Shown here piece by piece: positions 28,101-40,865 of a stretch of DNA of 64,000 nt. Numbering within the stretch: the first letter of the stretch is position 1; every line of letters begins with the position of its first letter. The notes beneath the pieces were generated by a model, which was given only the letters and a program-made list of their open reading frames with translations, was not told the DNA's origin and ran no database searches. This stretch comes from Rhyacichthys aspro (taxonomy: Eukaryota; Chordata; Actinopteri; Gobiiformes; Rhyacichthyidae), in NCBI GenBank assembly GCA_036850595.1, contig CM072170.1, positions 12,678,303 through 12,742,302 on the forward strand, read 5' to 3'. The position numbers and the translations under genes are program-made.

Positions 28101-31100
28101 TCTTTTTTCTCTCATTCACGCCTCTTCTGCTTCTATTTCTCTTTTCATTCATTAAAATTATAGCCTTACATTCATTTTGATGTTTTTTTTCACGTGAAAT
28201 AGGGAGAATAAGCCCTTTTTTACTCTCAAAGTGTGACAGGTTTGACAGATACTCTTCAATGTGATTATAAAGGGCTTGCCTCTCATGAGAGCTCGTGTCT
28301 TGCCAGAGCCCGTCACATCAACGCATTACACATGACAACTTCAAATACGCGATGTTTATTGAGAAGTGAGAGTCCCGCGTGAGTTCGCAGCGGCATTTGT
28401 CTCCTTTAATTCATTATCGGGTCTTCATTCTGCGTTAAAATGTTGTTACCAGGACAAAAACTTCAGTTATTTTTGATGTGCTCTAATAGACAAGCTCAGT
28501 GCCTTAGACAGTATTTTACTCAAGCTCGTTTTTCTTTATGTTTCTTCCAGTCACTTGTGGAGAACTGATTAAAGGAAGATTGATGATGCCATGAAGTACT
28601 GTAGAATCATAAGTTGGGGAGTGTAGTTTATGAGAATGCACAAGTATCATGATGATGAGCACGTCTTCTGCATAGCAACAGAGCGTACACAAAGCGGTTG
28701 GGCGAATAGTTTGTCTTTGTGTTCTTCTTAATCATCAGTACAAAAGAATAGGATTAATAATTGTCATCTATATATAGAAAACAATTGACTGAATGAATGA
28801 CTGTGGGTTTCAGTATTAGTTAGTCACAAGTATGTTCACATGGCCCAGTTTATTTAGAATGGCACACCTTATTTCTTAGTCTGGGAAAAGGAATTTGCTT
28901 TGTCAACCAACAACAAGATGGTTATTCCTTAGAAACCAACTGTACGTTCATTTAAAAGTTAAAAGTGATGCATTACAAATAAAAATATCCCTGGTTTAGA
29001 CCTGGTTCATCTCTACATTTAGTCTAAGATTAGAACTGTCTTGATTTAGTCCTGGTTTCTTTATTATTATTATTATTATTATTATATTATTATTGATCTA
29101 TTCCCTGCTTTAATGAGTGGAAGTTAGTCCAGAGTCTTGTATTTCTTTATCTTTTCTAAATCAGTAACTTTATACTATGTCACAGAACATTTAAATATTG
29201 CAGGTCATATCATTATTGCAATATATTTTTGCATATTGCTGATATGGTGCAGCCCTAGAGAAGAGGATGTTTGCTAGAATGGACAATACCGTCACCCTTT
29301 GCACTCTCATATACAGACCAGTATACACTCAAACACTCACTGCATAACTGACTGTATTATGTATGTAATCATCACCATCTGTGCAGTAGTTATTACCATC
29401 TGTGCAATATTTTTGTATTTCCACTTGAATATGTGAATATGTTTATAGATTATATGTATGTGGGTTTCACTCTTTCAAACTAAGAAAAGTTTTGTTAACG
29501 TTTACCTAAACTGTAAATCCATAACTGTTTTCTGTTTTATGGTATTTCTATTTTTGTACTTACGCTCCCTTTGTCTGTCTGTGAGCTGCTTGATGTATCT
29601 ATGAATGTGTATGTGCCTTCAAATACATTCTATGTGTAACTTTGCAATCTAAGCAAAAAGGAAGTGTGTCATGACATAAACGTTTACCATTCCAACTTGC
29701 AATGGTGCTCCTCCCATGCATTACAGTGCAGAGGAAACAATGCAAAAGATCAGCATGGCCCAGGACACTATTATCCTACTTAACATTTTAACCTTTGTCT
29801 TCACAGACGGACCTGAGCCAGAAGCTGTCATTATGCAGTAAGCTGTGTTTCGCCATCGGCGGTGCACCCAAGGAGGTGGCTGCCAGCGCCACAGCCTTCT
29901 TCCTGCAAATCTACCTGTTGGATGTCGCTCAGGTAATGACTAAAGTCAAGCCATAAGTATGGCTGTGAGTAAAAGACAGAATACAAAGCTTATATAGTTT
30001 TGTTTTGCTGACTCAGTTCCATAGGTACAAAAAAGGAGATTAGTAAATAAAGAAGTGAAATTTGTCATTCTACTACCCATAATCAGTATGCACACTGAAC
30101 AAGCATGTTGTCTAATAATGAAAAACAGTCTAAGATGAACCATGAACCATGAAAATGAAGCGTACAACCAATCTTACCATTACGAGTGCATATGTTCTCT
30201 AACAGAGTGTGATTTTAATTATCATCTGCCCCCGTTCTCCTCTGCAGATCAATGCCTTCCAGGCCTCAATGGTTCTGTTCATCGGTAAAGCCTGGGGCGC
30301 AGTCACTGACCCTATTGTTGGCTTCTTCATCACAAAGACCAGATGGACCAAAATCGGCCGCCTCATGCCCTGGTGAGCTCCCACTCTCACTTTTGCCCAT
30401 ATAAATCATCTAATGTTTTCATCTCATCAAAACAAAAATGCTGAACTGGCTGTCAGCGGCTACCGCTGGCCGCAGCTATGTTTATAGCGGTTTATGATTT
30501 GATAAATGGTTATGTAGGATGTTTGGGTCTGCTGCCACGTTCTCAGACATAACTGTGGGCTGTTCGTGTTTGTGTGGAAGCTCAACAAAAACAAGCACAG
30601 TGTCATTTCTGATAAATCTTCAAACAGCTGTGAGACTCACCTGAGAGTTGCACTAAATAAACAGGCATTGTGTTTTAATTACCCTGTCCCTGACGCTCCC
30701 ACCGATGAGCCTCTCAAGTTGATTAATGGGCGTAGGGCGCTTTTGCCTTTTGATGTTTACCAACCGAGTACAAGGAAGTCTATTAAAGGTTTTTTCACAT
30801 GCTGCTGGGTGACATTTATGTAACAATTTCTTTAACGCTGGCCAACATCCAGTTTCTGTCCTTTAAAAAAAAACACACTTTCTAGTCCTTGATAGCTTCA
30901 CAACTGTAGATTATGTAAAAATATCAATAGGATTTTAATCAGTCACTATTTCTACGGATTATTTTACAAGCTTATATATTGAAAACAGTTGCGTGACACT
31001 TTCTGTAATTGCATATAGTGAGTCTGTGTGTTATAAAGCATAGATTATACACAAGCTGACAGCGCTGGAAGGGGACCAAGTCCACAGTGGCTGGCCAGGG

Positions 31101-34100
31101 CCTCTGAGTAGCAGACAGATGCTGATGGATGTTAAATCAGCTTTGATTACCGTTGGGAAGCTGGAGGTGTGTGTGTCTGTGCAGCTTGCTCCTGTGTGAA
31201 TAGTTGGTGTGGTATTGGGTTGCTTTAAATACACAATGTGCATTCACTTCCTGCATTTTTCCACCCATTTGGAAAGCCCCTGCTACCCATCCAGCGAGAA
31301 GTCACATCCACCACCACCAGACAGTGATTTGTATCTGTTCCCTCAGTTCTTTAGGATGGAGTCATTTGGCCCTAAAATGCTCACTTGGGTGTTGGCTATG
31401 TTTGTTGTTTCAGGACTGTAGAATTCAATTGGCAAGATGCGTTTGGGAAATCAGATAAAAGATTTCCTGTGGTAATTAAAGACAAAGTGACAGTAATTTA
31501 GTAAACCCAACATTAAAATGTAAAGAAACTCTCACCTCTTTTGAATCTCTACCTCTCATTTTAAATCATGAAGGCTGGCAGAATCTTAATTAATGCTGAC
31601 GGAGAAACGGCAGCCTTAATTAGCCTAAAGGCAGCAATGAGTATAACAGGTGTGAGAGTTTGCTTACACGTGTAATTGCTATGTAAGGTGGAATGTCAGT
31701 GTGCGTGTGTGTGTGTCATTCTGCTTTTGCACACACATACTCATCTTGCAGGAACATTGTAACACTCCCATTCACTAACACGAGGCCCTTTCATCGCGCC
31801 CATCAGCCCTGCACCTACCCTGCTTTGTCACCAGCCATTGTTAAAGCACACAATCAGGAGGAGAGGGAGGTGAGCGACCCGGATGATGCTAGAAATGACC
31901 GAACCTGTGCCTCTCTTGTACCTCTTTCTCCCACTTTCTGTGTTGTGTTATGTACCGGTGCAGAGCGGGTCAGAGGTCAGATCCTCTGTGGGTTTTGCCA
32001 CTGTCACCTAAATTCCACCAGACCCTTTCTCCACCTGTAAATGGCTCACATGCAGCTGTTCTGCTGACCACATTGTTGATGAACATGAATAGGGTTCAGG
32101 TAAACATTTCCCCTTCAACATTCATGCAGGTTAATTATGAATTGTCTGTCACAAGTGCAAGGAGTCTTGGTCTTGGAGAAAGGTTGTGAAGTTGCATGTT
32201 TAGTGCATCATTTGATATTTTTAATCCTAAAATGGTGAAAATTCCTTCAGCATTCTAAGAGATTAAAGGTAAAAGGAACATGTATTAGTCTTGCAGGGTC
32301 AAGCCATGCACAGATCCAGTGGAAATAGGTAAAGGATAAGCTCACCTAAATGTTTAGAGACAAAATCCATTGATCTATGACATTCACAGATGTCTATGAG
32401 ATTGAGAGTGTTCAATAAAGAAAGATCAATGTACTCCTCCAGCAGTTGTACTAAATAAGTCCACTCTAGGCAGTTACAGGAAGAAGAAAGGAAACTCTGG
32501 GGTCTATAGAGCTATGGGCTATGCCTCAAAGCCATTATTTTGCATTCACGTTTCCCTCATTTGCATCCTTTCCTAAAATGTTACTCCTACCCACATAGCA
32601 GACAGGAGGTGAGAAGATAGAGATGAGTTGAGAGCAATGGGGAATCCTTTCTTCAGGAGCTTACTATGTAGAGAGACACACATTTATATTCATGTCAGAT
32701 TTACCTTTTTACGCTTCTATACAAAGTGCACAAACATTAGGCTATTATAACTTTGCCTTTGAATCAAACAATAAATATGAAATGAATCACAATGAACCAG
32801 CAGGTGTGAGGTTTGTTTAAACCTTCATAAACATTCATTAATGCAATAACATATTCTCAAGTCAAGTGGAGTTTGTTCATGAAACAAACCTAAAAGAGTA
32901 TTTTTGCACATCTCTTCTAATACATAAACACATCATCAGTCTAACTGTTTAGGCTGGTGTTTTATTTTGGTCAACTGCAGCATTTTACACAATGTACTGT
33001 TAGTTTATAAAAAGACAAATTGAATAATGCGTATTTTCTAGCTGAGATGATACAAATGCATTGAGTGCTAACAAGTGCTGCTCAATTAACAACCAGCAGT
33101 CATTCACAAAAACGGTTTTCTAAATGAACCACTTAACACCTTTAAATGACCCAAAAAGCCTGGCGGAGATTGCAGATTATTCATGTTGAGCAGTAACAAT
33201 CTGTATCACCACTATTTAAAGCTGACACTTACTCCTATTGGCTGCATTGATTTGTACATGACCCACACACACTCACAGTCTTTAAAAAAAAAACAAAAGC
33301 AAGCAGATTTGTTTCATCCTGCATCTGCTGCATTTGAGTCTGTGATGCATATTCATGTGTGTTTGTCTGTAAATGGAGAGCGGCTACATCTTTAAGTGTG
33401 GGTTTGAAGTGTTGTGGTATTTCCGTGCTCGACTGTCCCTCCCTGGACAGATTCCTATCATTTTCACAACGACATAATCATTTGCCGGTCAGCTTAAACT
33501 CAGCGTAATCTGTGTGAAATATGGCCCGATTTAAACACTGTTATTAAAGTTATGTAACAAAATTAAGATCTTACCCAACAGGTCTGCTCTGGTGTGGCTT
33601 CATATTTGCTCAGAATAATAATTATATAGTTGCGAATGTCATTTTGGTTTTAGAAAAGCAAAATATGATTTGTTTTAACCTTTAATCTTTTTTTTTTTCA
33701 GGATGGTTGGCTGTACTCCATTTTTGATCATCTCCTACTTCTACCTCTGGTTTGTTCCTCCATTCACCAACGGCCACTTCTTTTGGTACCTGGGCTTTTA
33801 CTGCATGTACCAAACCCTAATCACTGTAAGTACTAAAGCATGTTCTGTTTCCCTTTCCATGTTTAATACATGTCCCAATCATTGCATGCACGGCTGGGAT
33901 AACTTGACAGGACCTCACATGCAGCGGAGCAGTGGTTATTGTAGATAAAAAGTCTGATTGATGCAGCGTAGTCCTCACATGACACGTTACATAACATATG
34001 GATAAAATGGAGCAACGCTGAATAAGATGATTACAGTCGTCTCACGCCAGCCTCCGACAGCTCCTTTTAGGATTTACGCTTTGATCTATGAGATGTGCTT

Positions 34101-37100
34101 CTGATTACAGCCCACAGCTCTTGAGATAGCGTACCTCAAAGGGGAAGTGTAGTTATTTAGGTTGCCTTTTGTTATTACGATCCACACCATTCATCCCCCT
34201 CCACTCTGTGCTGCTCGGCTTGGCTAAAGGGGTAACCCATATAGCGTGTGCTACAGAGCATGTCGACCGCCGCGGCCGCACTGTGGCCAGCAGTAATGGC
34301 AAGTCATTCTAACTCCTCGATAAGTATACGCTCAGCCCTGCCAGTAACCTCTCGCTGGGTAAATGCTGGTTACCACTTTTAGCTGTGCTTCATTGTCTGT
34401 GGATGTGTGTCTGTGTGAAGTTCACTCGGACGGGCCAGCTGTTACCTTTTAAAGGGTCAAAGACGGTAAACAAAAAGTTGATTGCAGCATTTAAAGTGGC
34501 TCCTGTCGAATCAATTGCTGGACACATTAATGCACATGTAAGCATTTTTTTTTATAAACGTGCAATAATAGTCCCATAAATGACATGCTGCACAGTTTTC
34601 ATGGTTGTGTGTATTTTCGTCAGGGCTGAGCATGCTTGTTTGGCCGCAGGCTCAACTGAGGCCTTGTGTAAATTACAAAGTGAAACAGGATTTGGTTTGC
34701 TCGCCTATTCTCCGGGATAGGTGGTGAGGAAGGAGAAACAGGGAGCTGAGGTTTGCATGCATGGAAACTGCAGAGATTGCTTTTGATATATATAAACATA
34801 GTATATCTGTATTTCCTTGGAGGCGGGTGGATTAAAGGCATCGGCGAGCTCTCAAATATTCCCATTTGATTGTCAGTGGTGAAAATAAAAATATGAGTCT
34901 GTGTTGGTTTATTTCTTTCCTTTGACGGTGTCTTTTTGTTCTTTTCAGTGCTTCCACGTGCCTTACTCTGCCCTCACCATGTTCCTGAGCACAGAGCAGA
35001 AGGAAAGAGATTCAGCCACTGCCTACAGTATGATCTTTGACTGCATATCATCAGAATAAATGTCTTACAACTGTTCACTTTAAAAAGTATGTCTTGTCAT
35101 TGACAGGAATGACAATGGAGGTGCTGGGGACACTCGTGGGCGCTGCCATCCAGGGCCAGATAGTGGCCAGCGCGCACACTCGAAAGCACTGCCCTTCTCA
35201 CAACATGTCCGCCGGTTACCTTGGCAACAGCAGCCGGGCAGAGATCATCAAAAGTCTGGTCCGCTCCCAGGAGTACCTGTCACATGCTGTAAGTGTCACT
35301 GTGTCGGAGCCCAGGTGTGCTCAGAAATAGGCCGCAGAGTCTCTTCGAAAATAACTCCACACTCTCCTCGCTCTGGTGTTTACTCTCGCTAAATACCCCG
35401 GGTCAAAAAGAGCTACAGGGCGTAAAAAGAAGGATTGTTCATAATGAGCTCCGTATTTACACGGTTTGTGGGTCTCGACGTTGCTTCATGTTTTAACCCG
35501 TGGGATTGAAAGGAGATGCCACTTGTTTGATATTTGAACCCGACATCCTGAGCTGGCGACGCTCTCCCGACCACAGAGGGGCTCCCTCACATCTCCATCC
35601 AAAAAGTTGAGGGGTCTCCATAGTCTGTTAGTCATTAGGCCTATTTATATCACACCCACATCATTTGAAGGCACTAGAGCTTCAATATGTGGGAGAATAT
35701 CAGTGTTATAATTCAAGGCATCAGTTTAGGCATTCAGGCAATTTCAGTTTGTAGAGCTCTGAATAACTACGAAAAAACACCGCCTGTGAATCCCTCATTT
35801 GACTTTTAGTGAAGATAAAACAACTCCCAATCCAAACTGTCCCGTGTTGGATTTTGTTGCACCGCAGCTATTTGGGCTTCAAATGACTCTTTCCATTGCA
35901 TTTTGGGTGAACCCTATTGGGGCGACCTGTTCACCGAGCCAAACCCTCTGCAGCCACCCGCTAAATTCCACCGTGGTCGCTGGTGAGGGTGGCACACCGT
36001 CTCGGCAAACTCCAACCCGTCCTCGGAAACAGGGAGTGTTTGAAGTGCATAAATAATAATGAACCGCCGGGCCGAGCCGCATGAGAAAATAGCAAACAAA
36101 CAGAGGGTTGTTTAAGGCAGAGCAGTTCCTGTTGAGGTAGGGCACTAAACGGTTAAAGCTGTATTTTAGGAAGCACATCCACTTGAGGTTTCTTCCTGTT
36201 TATCCTTGTATTTATACAGTGAGATTGGCTGTGCAAGTGTGGGTTGCACAGTGAAAACTCATGCGGAGAAATCAAAATGGAAAGTCACAAGCAAGACATC
36301 ATCACCTGATTAGATTTACACAGGTTTCGGATTTACAAAAGCAAAAAAACATTATTGAGGCGCACCAGAAAACAATCTACTCTGGCAGTTTGCTTTTAGA
36401 ATGCACATATTGCATTGGGATATGAAGGGACTTAAATTTTTAAGCATGTGGGATGATTATGAATTAAAGATTATGGAAGGGCTTAGAATAGACTGGATTG
36501 TGGTGTTTGTAAAAAAGAAAGGGATCGTTTAAGTCCATATATTTGTTGTTTTTTCTCCGCAGAAAGAGATGTACATGATAGCTGCTGGAGTTATATGTGG
36601 AATCTTTCTCATCTGCACTCTGGTCATGTTCGTGGGAGTCAAGGAGAGAGACGGTGAGGCTTGTTAATCAACTGCACAACGCAGTGATTTAGATTTGTTT
36701 ATGATTAGAGTAAAAAATAAAAGTATTCTGGATGAGGGATGTTGTTTTTTTTATCATTAATTTAGCAGTGTTTCTATTTTTAAACACAATTCTTTTCTGA
36801 AATCATCGTGTGACACTCATTTGCTTTTAATGAGTGGGCCTCTGAACTAGTGTTTGGGACAGTGCCAGTGTTAGTACTCGCTGCCAGTCTCAGTGGGACA
36901 GACAGCATCCTCTGCATTGCAGTGGTAGTTCCAGGATTGCCAGTGGGCAGATCTATATTCTTTCTCTTACTGTGTGCTATTTGATATGCTTCATACTCAT
37001 CCTCCATGTCTTGCAGATCCTTACGGGCCAAAGTCCGAAAAGCCAATGCCATTCTATAAGGGATTCATTCTGGTGATGAGGCACGGGCCCTACCTCACTC

Positions 37101-39676
37101 TCACTGCCGCATTTCTCTTCATAACAGTGGCTATTCAGGTAAATGCTATTTTTTTTAAAGACGTTTTCAGACATGACACTGATGGCTGCCATAATGGAGC
37201 CAGACCCGGCGCTCAATGTAGATCTGATCAATGTGGATGAGCACTTACTGAAAGCCCAGGGTTTTAAGCTGGTTTAAGTACTGGGACTCCTGAGAGTAAT
37301 GAAAGTACAGAATAATGCTCCTGCTCAGTTGTCACTTGTGGAGAGAAGCCGCAGTTTTATACATTTCAGAGTCATGTCACAGACTTTCCCACGTTTGCAT
37401 CAGATCTATTTCTGTATATGTTCGCGCTCTCACTTAGAAGAGGTGTCAGTTGTCATCTATGTTATCGGAGTGGGAATAAATCACTCCAAAACACTGTCAG
37501 CGGCTTTTCTAGTCACTTCATTTGGCACTCGGCGCAGCGAGGAGAGTGCCGTGTGACAGTGCTGAGTAGACAAGATGCTTCTGAATATCTAAATGTTTGG
37601 TCTTTGATTTTTTTTTTTTCTTTTTTTATGCAGCTGGTACAGAGCAACTTTGTCCTCTTCTGCACTTACGCAGCAGACCTTAAGGATCACTTCCAGAATA
37701 TTGTGCTAACGATTCTGGTGAGTATGACCGCTTCATGAGTTATCCTCCTCTAAAGATGCGACAAAGGACTTCACATGTGGTTTTTGTTTTTGATTGTTTC
37801 CTTAGGTTTCTGCAGTGATAAGCATTCCACTCTGGCAATGGTTCCTGCAGAGGTTTGGGAAGAAGACAGCGGCATTTTGTGGCATCACAGTGAGTATAAT
37901 GATTTTTAAAGACATTTCTTGTAAACAGTTTGAAAGATTGTATCTGTCTTAAGTTCGTGCAAAAAGTATTGACTTGAACCGCTCTTTCCGTCTAGTGGAT
38001 TATGCCGTTCACCTTGATGCTGGTGTTCATCCCCAATGTGATAGTGGCCTATGTAGTGGCTGTGTCTTCTGGACTCAGTGTGGCTGCTTCACTCTTGTTA
38101 CCATGGTAAGTTATAAAGCTACCGCTCCCCAAAATCAATCACCAAACCAGAGCCATACAGTTAAAGGTTAGGGCTTTGGGCATGGTTAACTCCTGTCCAT
38201 TAACCATGGTTACTAGGCTGTACAGGGATGTAATTTATAAAATACAAACATAAAGCAAATACAACACCAGCGATTAGGGAGTGCTTCTGTTTATAATCCG
38301 TTTCCAAGGCTGGCCATGCTCCTCATCTCCTAAGCCTGCCCTGAAACCCAAATTACAGGGGCCACCCCAGGGGGCATGTGTATGTTGGATGGGCTTGATT
38401 GTTTATCCTGCCCGCGGCCGCCTGCTGTTCATCATCTAATCATGTTATTAGCTCTGTAATTGTGGCCCACCAGTTTATCAGCACACTATTATAAGTAGGC
38501 CTCGCATCATCAGCTGCTAGCATCTTGCCTGGTTGTGCAAGATGATTAAAGTAAGAGCACGAGGGAGGTCTTAGCACACATCAGCTTAAAACGTGCATTA
38601 TAGTAAACCAGACAAAGGACACATGCTAGCCAAATTTCCATAAAGCACTGATTTTATTTTTTTTTCAAAACCTATGACTGATTAATGTTTTTGTGTACTC
38701 CAGGTCAATGCTGCCAGATGTGGTGGATGACTTCAGACTAGTGAACCCCTACTCCAGAGGCCACGAAGCCATCTTTTACTCATTCTATGTGTTTTTCACC
38801 AAGTTTGCTTCCAGCATCTCTCTGGGAGTGTCCACACTCTGTCTGGAGTAAGTCAACATTTAAAAATGTGTATCATGGTCTGTCTTTAAGTGTCTCATTA
38901 CATCTCAGCCCTAATGTATAATTCATTATGTAGAAGGTGTTGACTTTGCTCATTTGGAGTTGCAGCTGCTGTGTCAGGTTAGGAGTCGATTAGGTCTAAA
39001 TGGGATTTCTGCTGGTGTTTGTGTGTGCGTAGGTTCGCTGGTTACGACACTGGTGCGTGTAAGCAGCCCGTTCGGGTTGTGTACACTCTGAAGCTGCTGA
39101 TCGGCGCTGCCCCAGTGGCCTTCATCGTAACAGGGTTAATGATCCTGCTCCTGTATCCAATCAGCGAAGACGTTCGCCTCAGGAATAAACTCTGCCTGGA
39201 GGAACTAAGGTAAGCATCACCGACCCTCTGCTCTATGACATTTAGTATTTAGTAGTTCTCTTTCTGAGGTTATCAAGGGGAAGAGAGAGCAAATCCTGAC
39301 AATCCATGATATATTAAAGCTAGAGAGTAATATTGAGTTCACCATGATTTGGTTACAAAGTGCCTTCTAAAATATGCAGTCAAAGATTTATTTGCCAGGG
39401 CACTCTAGCTTTCTGCCACCCCCCAAATATAGGCATTTAAAGGTGAACTGATTTATCTAACTTGTCCATGGTGCATAAATTAGAGTATGAGCAGTACAAA
39501 ATGAAACATTTAATTTCTCAAACTAAATTTATGAGAAATCCCAAAGATTCATCTTCAATTCATGAAAAACAGCATCTATTACGTATATGATTAAAACGAA
39601 ACATTTTTGCATGTTTGTCTTCCACAGGAAACAGAGTATTAGTTCCAGAACAATGGAGGACCTGAATCATGTGTGA
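25103..39676 (+). CDS. mfsd2b: MFSD2B, major facilitator sphingosine-1-phosphate exporter
   Basis: Plasma-membrane transporter; in mammals MFSD2B exports sphingosine-1-phosphate from red cells and platelets. Exons: 25103-25189, 29807-29932, 30248-30372, 33702-33825, 34949-35027, 35107-35288, 36563-36653, 37017-37138, 37634-37717, 37806-37889, 37996-38105, 38704-38847, 39033-39209, 39628-39676; all phases agree, giving 527 residues (human 504). TM1 begins with CFAIGGAPKEVAASATAFFL. The TDPIVGFF motif of TM2 keeps the conserved acidic residue of the MFSD2 family's cation/substrate site. Other hallmarks are TEQKERDSATAYR in the loop after TM4, RFGKKTAAF, LLPWSMLPDVVDDF, and KQP before the last helices. 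NMS and NSS in the loop of exon 35107-35288 are possible N-glycosylation sites. An in-frame ATG at 24839 would add 88 residues; I prefer 25103 because the added part looks like UTR. The introns 25190-29806 and 30373-33701 show no other gene. Confidence 0.94.
28980..29265. mobile_element. hAT-like MITE fragment in MFSD2B intron 1
   Basis: The right portion (gtggaagttagtccag... atttaaatattgcaggtcatatcatta ... gtgcagccctagag, given here in pieces) closely parallels 49241-49406. It ends in 'gtgcagccctag', the reverse complement of the 'ctagggctgcac' terminus common in fish hAT-type non-autonomous elements. The left part contains degenerate 'tttagtcctggttt' phrases and an ATT repeat at 29060-29092. 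The opposite terminus is not clear, so it is probably truncated. Confidence 0.5.
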
Positions 39677-39934
39677 TCCCACACAGAGTGATTTTGAAAA
39701 GCCACGTATTCCAGTGGTGCAGCTGGAAAATTGCTGAATAGTGTATATTACACTGATAAATGGTTATATTGTTTTAATGTAAACATTTTTGTTTGATTTT
39801 CACATGTACTGTATAGTAACCTTGGATATATCTATGAATTCTTAATTTATATAATGAATGTATTATTTGCTGTGCTCAACTCTACAACTCTCTTATTTAT
39901 TAATGACATATGATTATAACAGGTTGATGAAATG

Positions 39935-39940
39935 AATAAA
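39935..39940 (+). terminator. mfsd2b: MFSD2B polyadenylation signal AATAAA
   Basis: AATAAA lies 259 bases after the MFSD2B stop codon and is followed by a TG-rich stretch (tgttgtagagactggttggttgtg), as expected downstream of a cleavage site. A second AATAAA at 40171 could serve a longer transcript. Confidence 0.6.
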
Positions 39941-40865
39941 TGTTGTAGAGACTGGTTGGTTGTGAAATTTCATCTTTCAGAAGTATGGGAGTAATATATG
40001 AAACATGCTACACCATAAACAAAAAGCACACTATTTATTTTCATGAATTGTATAGTACAATATACAGTTGTTTGAGAGGTGCCAAAGTTTCTGTTGAGTA
40101 TTGCTCCCTCTAGTGGCCACTGATACCATGTCACGGCAACAATTTCAGACATAAGCTTCAATTGTATTGTCAATAAAGTGTTATGTATTGTGACCATTTT
40201 TCAACTCCAACATTTGATGGGTGCCATTCAGAAACAGAAACAAAAGACAATTAACAGATTATTGATTGCAAAATGGTGCTGAAAGTTGAACTGGTAACAA
40301 AATCCATTTGAGAAAATGTGGCTCAAATGTCATTGGATATAGAGGCGTTCTTTTTTCAAAGCAGCATGTAAACAAACGCAAAAAGGCAGCCATTTTGGCT
40401 TTCTAAAATAATACAAAACATAGTGTTCTGTGAGGATAAAAATAAAATAAAAAAAAGTTGTATTGGGAAGATGTAGACATGATATTAAACATGTATTATT
40501 AATCAGTGCATTTCATATGTTTACAATTCTGTGCCTTCCTATGGAGAGATTAGAGTTTATCTTTAGACAAACCCAGGGAAACACTTGAGGGTAAGAACAA
40601 CTGAGAACAATATGACCACTAAAATACTGCATCATCCATGGCCATTTTGATGTTGAGAAAACAGGCCTTTTAAGCAAACAATACTCAACATTCTTGCGAT
40701 ATTCTGTTGGACTTACAGGGAGGTACAATGACACCAAACAGTAGGTATAGTAGTGCTACTCTGACATTCAACGCAAGCATCTTTGCATACCACCCTACCA
40801 TACTGTGTATTATTACATCCACATAAAGTTTATATTTATCACAAAACTGAAGGTGTGTTGAGGAC
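39941..40865. other. Convergent intergenic / 3' UTR region, MFSD2B and WDCP
   Basis: The stop codons of the two convergent genes are only 1.19 kb apart. This stretch must hold the WDCP 3' UTR and perhaps a longer MFSD2B 3' UTR. No gene is seen. A minus-strand AATAAA (tttatt on the plus strand near 40034) would put the WDCP transcript end close to the MFSD2B end, so the transcripts may overlap, but this is inference. Confidence 0.4.

Noticed and set aside
34262..34278. GC-rich 'gccgcggccgc' patch in an MFSD2B intron as a CpG promoter
   Set aside because: It is an isolated short patch (another is at 38410) without a wider GC-rich region or an adjacent first exon.
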